A DNA stretch of 27,487 bases from Chara braunii (taxonomy: Eukaryota > Streptophyta > Charophyceae > Charales > Characeae): NCBI GenBank assembly GCA_003427395.1, contig BFEA01000003.1, forward strand, positions 10,314,162 to 10,341,648, in the 5' to 3' direction. A program made the translations under genes and the position numbers. Shown here piece after piece: positions 27,075-27,487 of this stretch (position 1 is its first letter; each line of letters opens with the position of its first letter). The notes under the pieces are model-generated. The model searched no databases, was not told the origin of the DNA, and saw nothing but the letters and a program-made list of their open reading frames with translations.

Positions 27075-27487
27075 ACGCGCACGCCCAAATCAGATTTATT
27101 ATTTAAGTGTGCGCCAGTGCACGCCCAGATAAGATTTAATTTTAAGTCCGCGCCCGCGCGCGCCCAGACCAGATATTAATTTTAAGTGCGCGCCCGCGCG
27201 TGCCCAGACCAGATATTAATTTTAAGTGCGCGTCAGTGCGTGCCCATATCAGATATTAATTTTAAGTGCGTGCTCGCACGCGCCCAGACCAGATATTATT
27301 TTTAAGTGCGCGCCCGCGCGCGCCCAGACCAGAAATTATTTTTCAGTGCGCGCCCGTACACGTCCAGACCAGATATTGTGCGCCCATACGCACCCAAGCT
27401 TGAGAGTGCGCGCCCATGCGCGCCCAAGCCTGATATTGCTGTTAGAATGCACGCCCATACGCGCCCAAGCTTGAGAGTGCGCGCCCA
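27075..27487 (+). repeat. GC-rich 40/30-bp arrays, partial (3' LTR)
   Basis: Same units as 9040-9451. The array is cut by the window end. Confidence 0.92.

Larger units (their letters stand above)
6193..27487 (+). mobile_element. giant Ty3/gypsy LTR retrotransposon (3' end beyond window)
   Basis: Seen directly: LTR-like copies begin at 6193 and 24479 with the same TGTCGGAGG. CGACA at 12281-12285 closes the first LTR and is the exact inverse of the opening TGTCG. A tRNA-Asp PBS begins four bases later. The internal region encodes gag with a zinc knuckle, then protease, RT, RNase H and integrase in Ty3/gypsy order. The internal region is 12,193 bp. If the 3' LTR matches the 5' one, the full element is about 24.4 kb, comparable with the largest known plant elements such as Ogre. 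No chromodomain is visible after integrase. Premature stops and frameshifts in gag and pol imply this copy is not autonomous. Confidence 0.9.
24479..27487 (+). repeat. 3' LTR, first 3.0 kb, cut by window end
   Basis: Homologous to 6193-9451 in the same order: three U3 hairpins (24870-25105), TATA, basic ORF, CT tract, 40-bp units, GTGCGC hairpin units, 30-bp units and the start of the GC-rich array. It is about 250 bp shorter over the shared part, owing to repeat copy number and the absence of the 95-bp duplicated segment. The 40-bp array goes the other way, with one unit more. Confidence 0.92.

Overview
The window is repeat-rich eukaryotic DNA dominated by one very large Ty3/gypsy-type LTR retrotransposon. 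The primer-binding site is complementary to the 3' end of plant-type tRNA-Asp. The reverse transcriptase and RNase H read like elements I remember from charophyte algae such as Chara. A streptophyte (alga or plant) is therefore my best guess, with modest confidence; no host gene confirms it. The 510-N gap and three single Ns indicate a draft assembly.

Layout. 1-1620 is an array of about 80-bp tandem repeats. 1621-6192 is flanking DNA with low-complexity tracts, a (TAA)20 microsatellite and one weak minus-strand ORF. 6193-12285 is a giant 5' LTR (about 6.1 kb including the gap), bounded by TGTCG...CGACA. It carries three tandem U3 hairpins, a TATA box inside a palindrome, several tandem-repeat arrays and a decayed ORF near its 3' end. 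12290-12307 is the PBS. 12547-15220 is a compact run of six small ORFs, five of them diverged copies of one ~130-aa module I do not recognise. 15246-20852 is gag, protease, RT-RNase H and integrase, broken by stops and frameshifts. 20860-24478 is a 3' region with a 49-bp minisatellite, a candidate spliced small gene and a proline-rich antisense ORF. 24479-27487 is the first 3.0 kb of the 3' LTR, cut by the window edge. If the 3' LTR is as long as the 5' one, the element is about 24 kb.

How it works together. U3 should drive a transcript starting near 6975, with a leader of over 5 kb made of R-U5. tRNA-Asp would prime reverse transcription at 12290. The small-ORF cluster precedes gag and is spaced like a bacterial operon. 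Protease and pol are linked by a T TTT TTA heptamer and a downstream stem, in exactly the -1 relation needed for programmed frameshifting. This copy looks dead: gag has four in-frame stops and pol has three, plus frameshifts. The first three small ORFs are nevertheless intact.

Most notable are the tandem module array, the operon-like ORF spacing, the giant ORF-bearing LTR and the frameshift signal.
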